From Nonomuraea sp. PA05 (GTDB lineage: Bacteria > Actinomycetota > Actinomycetes > Streptosporangiales > Streptosporangiaceae), in contig NZ_VSEY01000041.1 of assembly GCF_008086045.1 (NCBI RefSeq), positions 60,853 through 124,852 of the forward strand: a stretch of 64,000 nt of DNA. The letters run 5' to 3'. Below the pieces are notes generated by a model. It saw nothing but the letters and a program-made list of their open reading frames with translations, did not search any database and was not told the origin of the DNA. Of the stretch, positions 56,991 through 64,000 are shown in pieces (the first letter of the stretch is position 1; each line of letters opens with the position of its first letter). Both the position numbers and the translations under genes were made by a program.

Positions 56991-59900
56991 TCAGAAGGGG
57001 AAATCCCTCAGCCGGCCGAATGACGACCAGTCAGGTTCCGGGATATCCACAACCCTTCCTTCGGCATCGTAGAATTTGATGGAACTCCACGACCGCCGGT
57101 GGTTCTTGACGGCCCTAGCGATCCAGCCCATTTCCTCTTCAGTAGCATGGGGAGCAACGCCGCCTCGATTCAGGCCCCTCTTGGCCATGTCCTCGAAACC
57201 TCCCGAGAAGCCTTTCATGTTTACGTGCAGTGGTATGTCTCCGTCGGCTATAGCCTTCTGGGTAGGAGCTCGCCAGGTGTCAGCGCTCTCGTCCAAAAAG
57301 TGCTTTGACCGCAGGTCTTCGGCGAATTTGCGAGTGCCGTGTGCCCGGTAACCCAGAGCGACTCCGCTACACGGTTCCGCGTTGTGTACTAGAACAAGCG
57401 TTGTTCCGGCTGCCACAAAGTATGTGTGCAGATCGGCGACCGTCAGATTGTGCACCCGCTGGGTGGCGCTCCACTTTTTGACGGCCGTGACCTGGACGTG
57501 CGTGCCAGCGGAGGTTCGCAGCCACATGCCGGGCCGAAGGTCGCCGGCATCGACCCATTCCCGCAGGTCGGGAACCCAGAACGGGTGCTGGTATGTGGAG
57601 GTCACCGTGCTGACGCCTCGACCTCCCTCGTTTGCTCTCTTGTCGCCTCCGTCGCCGGTCTGGATGGTCAGCTCAACAAGATTCTTGCCGCCTTCGTTGC
57701 CAAGGAGCGCCGTGACAGCCTTTGTCGACGTCGTCCCAGCCTCTGGATCCGTCGCTATGACGGCGTCACCGATCCGGATGTCCTCGATCGCCTTGAGCGT
57801 GCCGTCCTTCATGAGGACTTTCGTGCCTGGCACAAAGCTGTTGCAGTCCGATGGCAACTTGAATTTCCCTGACCGATGCCTCTGATTGCCGTATCCGCGC
57901 TTTGCATTGAACGACATCATCGGGAACTTATCTGTGAGGCCACCACCTGCGGTGCTCATCAGCCATCGGAAGGCCTCTATATCTTCCTTTTTGATGTATG
58001 ACTTACGGTTGTGATAACGAGATCTTTCTGCTTCGCGCTTCTTCCAGGCTTCTATTTCTCGTTTCTGTTTGGCGTATGCCCGCTGGCGCTGCTTGTGGAT
58101 CTTTTTCTCGGCCTTGGTCTTCTTCGCCCCATTGGGATTGTGAGTTTCGGCGAAGTTCGCGTCGGATTCCCGGTTTCCGGTGTCAACACGGCGGCCATCG
58201 GGGTCGGACTGCTCGACGGGGTTGTTGCCGGCGTAGGAGTACGCGTTGGCCCACTCGGGGGTGCGGAGGTCGAGTTCAGGATCGGTGGAGATGAACCTCG
58301 CGATCGCCGGATCGTAGAAGCGGGCGCCCAGGTACGTGAGACCTGTCGAGGCGTCTTCGGTCTTGCCGAGGAAACCGCGGTCGGTGAAGGGCAAGTCGTC
58401 GCCGCCTCGGCGCTGGCCGAAGGGCAGGTAGCGCTCGCGACTGACGGTGCCGGTGGTGTCGTTGACGGCCAGCTGGGTGCTGCCGTGCTTGCCCGCGAGC
58501 AACCAGGTGACGCCATTGGCGTCGCGCATGGCGACCGGTTCGCTGTCGGCGCTGCTGTAGTAGCGCTTACCGGTCACAGCGCCGCTGGCCAGGCGCAGCT
58601 CCATGGAGCCGAGGTAGAGGGTGGTGCTGCCGTCGGGGTCGCGCCGGATCAGGCGTTCGCCGGCGGCGTCGTAGATCATGCCGGTCTGCTGGCCGTCGAT
58701 GGTGGCCTGAGTCAGCTGGCCGAGCTGGTCCCAGATGAAGGTGCCTTGCTTGCCGCCGACGGTGCGGGCGGTGAGCTGGCCCTTGTTGTCGTAGGCGTAG
58801 GTGTCGGTACCGCCGGGGCGGGCGATGCTGGTGACGGCGTTGGGGCGGACGGCGGTGGCGCCGGCGGCGGGGTAGGTGTAGGTGGCGCTCTGGCCGTTGT
58901 CGGTCAGGGTGGTGAGGTTGCCGACCTTGTCGTAGGCATAGGCATGGCTGTAGGGGTCCAGTCCTAAGACATCGCCGGTGCCGGTGCAGGAGCTCGCGGT
59001 GGTGGTGTAGGCGGTCTTCAGCCGGAGCAGGCCGTCGTAGCTGAAGCATTCGGACTGGCCGTCGGTCTGGCCGGCGATGGCCGAGTCGGCGTCCAAGACG
59101 CGGGTGATGTTGCCGGCCAGGTTGTAGCTGTAGCGGTCGTCCTGGACGGTGTCCGGGGTGGACGTGTTCGCCTTGGTCTGGGTGGTGACGCGGGAGAGCC
59201 ACTCGGTGGTGGCATCGCGTTCCAGGACGCGTTTGATCTGGCCGTTGCCGCCCAGCAGGCGACTTTCAAGTTTGCCGGTGGCGGTGAAAGTGGTGTCCTT
59301 GACGTAGGTGAAGCCGCCCAGGTCGGACGTGGTGGCCTTGGTCAGGCCGAGGTCGGTGTAGCTGTGCGTGAGCTTCTCGGCCAGCAGACCGCCGGCTGCG
59401 GGCATACCTTGCTCGCGCAGGTTGCCGGCCGCGTCGTAGGCGGAGGTGAAGGCGTAGTCGCGGCCGAGACCGCCTTCGTTGGCGGGGATGGTGATGGTGG
59501 TGGCGGTGGGCCGGTAGTCGCCGTCATAGGCAGTGACCGTCTGGGTGTACGGCTGGCCGCCGGTGTAACTAGTGGCGGCGCCGGGGTGGCCCTTGGCGAC
59601 GGTGTCGTAGGTCCAGGCGGCGAGCCGGGTGCCAGTGTTCGGCTCGCCTGCCCACTGGCCGGTGCGGCGGCCCAGATCGTCGTAGACGGTGGAGACCTTC
59701 TGGTTCTTGCCGTCGATGGCCCAGATCTGCCGGCCCGCGGCGTCGTAACCGTAGCTGGAGGCGCCCGCGTCCGGATCGGCAGCGGCGGTGCGCCGGTCCA
59801 GCCAGTCGTAGGTGTAGGTGCGGACGTTGCCGTTGGCGTCCGTCATCTTGGTCAGGTTGTCGTTGAGGTCGTAGCCGTAGAGGGTGTCGGCGTGGCTGGT

Positions 59901-62900
59901 GGCGTCCGACCACTCCTCGACCTTGACGACACGGTCCAAGGCGTCCGTGACGGTGGCGGTCTTGCCTCCGACCGGCGGGGTGACCTCGGTGCGGTCGGCG
60001 CCGGGGTAAGCGGTGCTGGTCCGGCGCAGCTCGGTGCCCTCGTGGTAGGCGATGGACGCCGTCACGCGTTCCAGGCCGTCGTACACGGACTTGGTCCACT
60101 GCGGCAGGCCGGCTGGTGCCGGGTTGAGCAGGCCGCTGCCCGGCTCGGCGGAGTTGTGCGCCGGTTCGCCGACCGCCTCGGTCAGGCCGCGCGCGTTGTA
60201 GGTGGTGGCCACGACGATCCGGCCGCCGGCCGGGCTGGGCGAGGCGGTCTGGCTCTCCCGGGGACGGCCGAGCCCGTCCTCGTAACTGTGACTGGTCATC
60301 CACTTGGCTCCGCTGCCGGTACCGGTCAGCAGCTGCTTGGCGGTGGTCTTGATCGGCGCGGTGGGCTGGCCCAGCCAGCCGTCCCAGGCGATGGCGTAGG
60401 CGACGGTGGCGCTGGGCGTGCCGCCGCTGCGCGGCTGGCCCGGCTTCCACAACGCGGTGGCCCGGCCGATGCCGTCGTAGTCCAGCTCGGTGGTCTTGTT
60501 GTTGGCGTCGACCGTCTTGGTGGGCTCGCCCAGGGTGTGCGAGATGCTGGTGGTGGTGGTGTAGCCGAGCGGGTCCTTGACCGCTATGCCGCCGGTGGGC
60601 CAGCCGGTCGCCGGGGTGTAGGTGGTCGTGGTGGTCTTGCCGAGCGGGTCGGTCGCGGTCAGCGTCCGGCCGTAGTCGTCGAAGGTGGCCTTGCTGGTGG
60701 AGACGGTGCTCGCGTTCGCGTGGGCGCGGACCTCGGTGGGGTTGCCGTCGCTGGGCTTGTTCGTGGCCGGGTCGGTGCCCTGGTCGTACAGGGTGACGGT
60801 CTTGCCGACCAGCGTTCCGGTGGCACAGTCGTCGCCGGAGCGTTTCTCCACCACGGACGGGAAGTCGATCAGCCACTGGCCGGCGTCGGCGTTGCGCGCG
60901 TAGGTGATCGAAGTGCAGGAGTTGTCGGTGGCGACGCCGTCCTGCCCGTAGTCGTTGATCGTCTTGGGCAGTCCGTCGGCGTTGGCGACGGTCTTCTCGT
61001 CGGTGTAGCGCCAGCTGCCGCCGGTGACCTTCTCCCGCGAGCGCTCCCGCGTCTGCACCACATACGCCGGGTTCTGGCCGGCCCAGCCGGTACCGGTCGA
61101 TGTGAGCGTGTACTCCCACCGGGTGGAGGCGATCTCGGTGTAGGCGCGCGGACTCAGCGCGGTCATCTGCCAGGTCTGCTCCTGCAGCACCTGCCCCTGC
61201 AACAGGCTCGCGTCGGTGACCGCGGTCCCGTCGAAGTCGGTGACCGTACCGCCGGTGCCGCGTAAGAACGTCCGGGTGCTGACGCTGTAGCCGGCCGGGT
61301 CGCTGCCCGAGCCCTTGATGGTACGGACCTGGCCGTAGCCTCGCCAGCTCGACCCGGCCGGCGCCAGGTTCGGTTCGGCGATCTGGACCGGGTTCGCCCA
61401 GTGCGGGCTGCCCAGGAACTCGTAGCTGTGCACCATGTCCGGCGAGCCGCCGACCATGTCGCGCTCGACCACCTTGGTGGCCAGCTGCTTGTAGAAGCGG
61501 GCCCAGGTCTCGAAGTCGCTTTCCGGTTCGCTGCCCATGTCGACCTGGTAGCAGTCGCCCACCTGGTCGCTCATGTAGTTGGTGCCGTCGCGGCCCTTGG
61601 CGCCGCCGCACGGGTCGGCCTGGCCATAGGTGACCTCGGTCCGGCCGCCCATCCCGTTCTTGATCGCCGCGATCCGCGGCACCATCCGCCAGGACAGCTG
61701 GTCCTGCCAGTCGGAGTTGCTGACGTAGTCCATCCGGCCGGCCAGCATCACCGCGTCGAAGTCCAGCGGCGGCAGCGTCACCTGCGGGGATGCGGCCAGG
61801 CCGCTCTGCTGCACGGTATCCAGCCACATCGCCGCGTCCCACGGCAGCCCCTGGTCGGTGCGCTGGTAAACCCAGCTGTGGGTGAGGTCCAGCCGGTCCA
61901 CCGGATCCCAGGCCGCCGAGCCGGAGGTGCGCGACTCGGTCTGCACCGAGGCGAGCCGGCGGGTGGCGAAGAAGGAGATCGCGTTGTTGGCGCAGCCGGC
62001 CGCCTGCGCGCACTGCAGGTCGGTCGGCACGTCATCACCGGTACGCGCGCCGGTGGTGAACGTCATCCGCGCGGTCGGCACGCTCCCGGCGACCTGGCTG
62101 TTGTGCCCCCAGGTAACCGAGGACAGGAAACCGCCCCGGTCGTAGGGCAGCATCGCATACACCTCGTCGGTGCAGGAGGGCAGGCAGAAGTAGTTGACGT
62201 CGCGGTAGTAGGAGTAGTCGGTCACGTTCTCGTTGCGGTCGACCTCCTGGTCCAGGTTCCACCGCCACACCCCGGTGCAGGTGGGCGGGATGAAGTTGGC
62301 CCAGTACCGGTCGGCGCACGGCTCATTCAGCTCCTCACCGATGTAGGGCACCTGCCACTGGGCGTCCTTGTTGTAGCCGAACCGCCAGACCTGCCCGTCC
62401 CGGTCGGTGACCTTCCAGTAGGCGTTGCCGTCCGCGCCCCCGGCGACCTGCTCGATCTTCCAGCCGAAGTCCGGAACCGTCTTCCACACCCCGGCCGTGG
62501 TCTTGACGATCTGCGCTGAGCGGCCGCCCGCGCTGAGCACCAGCTCCGACTGGGTCCGGTCCACACCGGCCGCGTGCTCGTCCGGCGCCTCCCAGCACAA
62601 CGCACTGCCGTTCTCGACCGCTTCGGCGTACCAGATCAGGTCCGAGTTGGTGGGGTGGTATTGGGTCCACACCTTGCAGCGTTGGTAACGCCGCTCGATG
62701 AAGCCCGTGCTCAGGTCCCAGCCCGCGCCGACCACGCTGGACTGGTTGTTGGTCCAATCGCCCTGCCCGTCCACCGAGGACGCGTTGTACTGCAGCGACA
62801 GGTCTGGCCCGTTGCCGGCCGCCGACGGCGGCTCCGGCAGCGGCACGTCGTAGTCGAACCCGCCTCCGGACGTGCCGGCCTGCCAGGTGCCCGATGGCTT

Positions 62901-63719
62901 CAGGTCGGTGGCGCCCCAGTTGCCGTCCGGCCCGGTCAGTCCGGCCATCAGCACGTACACCGAGCCCGCCGCCAGCTGCGCGGCCAGCCGCTCGTTGGCC
63001 GCCTTGGCCGCGTCCGCCTTACGGTCCTTGCTGGGTGCCGACGGAGTGACCGGCGTTTCCTTCGCGCCGACCGGGGCCGCCTCCACCTCCGCGGTCAGCG
63101 TGCCCGCCTTGAGGTCGTTGGTCGAGGGCACCACGGTGGGGTGCATCACGCACGTCTTGGGCCGCGGCACCTGGACGGCGCACGCGGGCAGCCGCATCAC
63201 CTGCAACCGGGAGGCGAACGAGCCGCCGTAGGCGTTGCGGAAATCGGCGTAGGAGAACGCCGCCCGCACCTTGCCCGGACTGGTGCCGCCGTCGGCGCGC
63301 ACCAGTCGCGCGGCCACCCCGACGCCGCCCAGCTTCGCCGCGGTCTCCGGCGTCAGCGTCTCCACCGTGACCTTGTCCAGTGCGGCGCCCTGCACCTGGC
63401 CCACCAGTACCGGCAGGGTCCCGGCCTCGGCCAGCTGGCCCGGCTCCGGCACGGCGACTTCGGCCTGGCCTGCCTTGGGCCACACCGGCTTCTGCCGGGT
63501 CACCTTCGGCGCGGACTCCTCCGCCCCCTTGACCGTCTTCTTGTCCGGTACCCGGCGGCCCTCCACCGACTGCTCCGGATCCGGCGCGGCGGCCGCCGCG
63601 TGCTGAATCAGCTGGTCAGGCACGCCCACGCTGGAGATCATCACCAGCGACGCGAGACTGACCACTAAGGTCACTAACGAGATCCGTAAACGACGACCAC
63701 GCATCCAGAACCCCTTCAC
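56991..63719 (-). CDS. secreted RHS/YD-repeat protein with HINT domain and C-terminal toxin
   Basis: A 2242-residue polymorphic-toxin-type protein. N-terminal signal or anchor (RISLVTLVVSLASLVMISSV), a linker, an LSLQYNASSVDGQGDW segment where the RHS shell begins, many YD repeats, and the RHS core end LTYLGARFYDPAIARFIS and NPVEQSDPDGR (about residues 1795-1840). A HINT autoprotease follows, from CNSFVPGTKVLM (about 1958) through HPFWV to TLVLVHN (about 2113). The last ~129 residues, starting AEPCSG, are the presumed toxin, with HVNMKGFSGGFEDMA and RSWSSIKFYDAEG. Its activity is not recognised with confidence. GTG start at 63719; ATG 63704 is possible. Confidence 0.88.
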   Translation of the reverse strand: MKGFWMRGRRLRISLVTLVVSLASLVMISSVGVPDQLIQHAAAAAPDPEQSVEGRRVPDKKTVKGAEESAPKVTRQKPVWPKAGQAEVAVPEPGQLAEAGTLPVLVGQVQGAALDKVTVETLTPETAAKLGGVGVAARLVRADGGTSPGKVRAAFSYADFRNAYGGSFASRLQVMRLPACAVQVPRPKTCVMHPTVVPSTNDLKAGTLTAEVEAAPVGAKETPVTPSAPSKDRKADAAKAANERLAAQLAAGSVYVLMAGLTGPDGNWGATDLKPSGTWQAGTSGGGFDYDVPLPEPPSAAGNGPDLSLQYNASSVDGQGDWTNNQSSVVGAGWDLSTGFIERRYQRCKVWTQYHPTNSDLIWYAEAVENGSALCWEAPDEHAAGVDRTQSELVLSAGGRSAQIVKTTAGVWKTVPDFGWKIEQVAGGADGNAYWKVTDRDGQVWRFGYNKDAQWQVPYIGEELNEPCADRYWANFIPPTCTGVWRWNLDQEVDRNENVTDYSYYRDVNYFCLPSCTDEVYAMLPYDRGGFLSSVTWGHNSQVAGSVPTARMTFTTGARTGDDVPTDLQCAQAAGCANNAISFFATRRLASVQTESRTSGSAAWDPVDRLDLTHSWVYQRTDQGLPWDAAMWLDTVQQSGLAASPQVTLPPLDFDAVMLAGRMDYVSNSDWQDQLSWRMVPRIAAIKNGMGGRTEVTYGQADPCGGAKGRDGTNYMSDQVGDCYQVDMGSEPESDFETWARFYKQLATKVVERDMVGGSPDMVHSYEFLGSPHWANPVQIAEPNLAPAGSSWRGYGQVRTIKGSGSDPAGYSVSTRTFLRGTGGTVTDFDGTAVTDASLLQGQVLQEQTWQMTALSPRAYTEIASTRWEYTLTSTGTGWAGQNPAYVVQTRERSREKVTGGSWRYTDEKTVANADGLPKTINDYGQDGVATDNSCTSITYARNADAGQWLIDFPSVVEKRSGDDCATGTLVGKTVTLYDQGTDPATNKPSDGNPTEVRAHANASTVSTSKATFDDYGRTLTATDPLGKTTTTTYTPATGWPTGGIAVKDPLGYTTTTSISHTLGEPTKTVDANNKTTELDYDGIGRATALWKPGQPRSGGTPSATVAYAIAWDGWLGQPTAPIKTTAKQLLTGTGSGAKWMTSHSYEDGLGRPRESQTASPSPAGGRIVVATTYNARGLTEAVGEPAHNSAEPGSGLLNPAPAGLPQWTKSVYDGLERVTASIAYHEGTELRRTSTAYPGADRTEVTPPVGGKTATVTDALDRVVKVEEWSDATSHADTLYGYDLNDNLTKMTDANGNVRTYTYDWLDRRTAAADPDAGASSYGYDAAGRQIWAIDGKNQKVSTVYDDLGRRTGQWAGEPNTGTRLAAWTYDTVAKGHPGAATSYTGGQPYTQTVTAYDGDYRPTATTITIPANEGGLGRDYAFTSAYDAAGNLREQGMPAAGGLLAEKLTHSYTDLGLTKATTSDLGGFTYVKDTTFTATGKLESRLLGGNGQIKRVLERDATTEWLSRVTTQTKANTSTPDTVQDDRYSYNLAGNITRVLDADSAIAGQTDGQSECFSYDGLLRLKTAYTTTASSCTGTGDVLGLDPYSHAYAYDKVGNLTTLTDNGQSATYTYPAAGATAVRPNAVTSIARPGGTDTYAYDNKGQLTARTVGGKQGTFIWDQLGQLTQATIDGQQTGMIYDAAGERLIRRDPDGSTTLYLGSMELRLASGAVTGKRYYSSADSEPVAMRDANGVTWLLAGKHGSTQLAVNDTTGTVSRERYLPFGQRRGGDDLPFTDRGFLGKTEDASTGLTYLGARFYDPAIARFISTDPELDLRTPEWANAYSYAGNNPVEQSDPDGRRVDTGNRESDANFAETHNPNGAKKTKAEKKIHKQRQRAYAKQKREIEAWKKREAERSRYHNRKSYIKKEDIEAFRWLMSTAGGGLTDKFPMMSFNAKRGYGNQRHRSGKFKLPSDCNSFVPGTKVLMKDGTLKAIEDIRIGDAVIATDPEAGTTSTKAVTALLGNEGGKNLVELTIQTGDGGDKRANEGGRGVSTVTSTYQHPFWVPDLREWVDAGDLRPGMWLRTSAGTHVQVTAVKKWSATQRVHNLTVADLHTYFVAAGTTLVLVHNAEPCSGVALGYRAHGTRKFAEDLRSKHFLDESADTWRAPTQKAIADGDIPLHVNMKGFSGGFEDMAKRGLNRGGVAPHATEEEMGWIARAVKNHRRSWSSIKFYDAEGRVVDIPEPDWSSFGRLRDFPF

Positions 63720-64000
63720 GGCACGCTGACGCAGACCCGGGCCACAGGGTCATCAGATGCCTAAGGCAGATATAAGGACGATCAAGAGGAATGTGATCGA
63801 CAATTCAAGATCGGTCAACGATGGGAGCGTCGCTTTCCTGACACATACAGTCATGACCGGACAACTGACAGGGATCATGCTCACAGGTCAGACGAACTAT
63901 CAGCGTCGACATAGCATCATCAGACGACTTGAATGTGATTCATATCACTCACGTTGCCTCTCAGCACCTGCCACCCTGGCCAAGTGCGGACCGTATGTAA
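63720..64000. other. upstream region of the RHS gene
   Basis: 281 bp, richer in A+T than the gene, with no recognisable ORF. It should hold the RHS promoter; no clear element identified. Confidence 0.4.

Noticed and set aside
59364..61265. Plus-strand 633-codon Gly/Val-rich frame
   Set aside because: Antisense of the RHS repeats; no motif, and composition typical of a shadow frame.
59569..62013. Minus-strand 814-codon Arg-rich frame
   Set aside because: Out-of-frame reading within the RHS gene.

Overview
The window is high-GC chromosomal DNA of a filamentous actinomycete. GC-rich codons, frequent GTG starts, GTGA/ATGA overlaps, an FxSxx-COOH-type module, a WhiB-like protein and an actinomycete integrative and conjugative element (AICE) all fit. 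The gene mix resembles Streptosporangiaceae such as Nonomuraea, but that assignment is inference.

Left chromosomal part (1-27929). A class A penicillin-binding protein runs off the left edge and carries an unusual ~245-residue Gly/Ala/Arg repeat tail. Next is a leftward cluster of an Asp-rich exported peptide, a sensor kinase and response regulator, a DUF4956 membrane protein, a VTC-type polyphosphate polymerase and a DUF6891 protein. Then follow an SDR gene, an IS5-type insertion sequence, and a regulatory/RiPP-like module: HExxH protein, FxsT-like STAND-TPR protein, FxsA-like peptide, nSTAND1-TPR ATPase and a membrane pentapeptide-repeat protein. A four-gene osmoprotectant ABC transporter, a second SDR, thiC behind a TPP riboswitch, small secreted proteins, a universal stress protein, an SGNH hydrolase with a cellulose-binding domain, an AIM24 protein and a lone receiver protein complete this part.

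Mobile element (about 28013-53543). A tRNA-Arg(CCG) gene is the attachment site of an AICE. Its core is integrase, excisionase, a split prim-pol/DUF3631 replication pair, SSB, a TraB-like DNA translocase, a DUF2637 membrane protein, WhiB-like and GntR/XRE regulators, and a phosphotransferase. Both edges carry defence genes: a complete type I restriction-modification system (hsdMSR) next to attL, and next to attR a two-gene unit of lower GC in which a Trypco1-type protein is translationally coupled to a 1227-residue protein fusing a trypsin-like protease to a type IIG-like restriction-methyltransferase. This fusion is the most striking content of the window. Paired 8-bp arm-type repeats lie at both ends of the element. 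A third pair lies beyond attR, exactly as far from the tRNA 3' end as the first, which indicates the left end of a second, older related element.

Right part (53544-64000). This contains a truncated gene, an ISAs1-family element whose transposase has a premature stop, two small doubtful ORFs, a DUF6193-like gene that could be an immunity gene, and a 2242-residue secreted RHS/YD-repeat protein with a HINT domain and a ~129-residue C-terminal toxin candidate.
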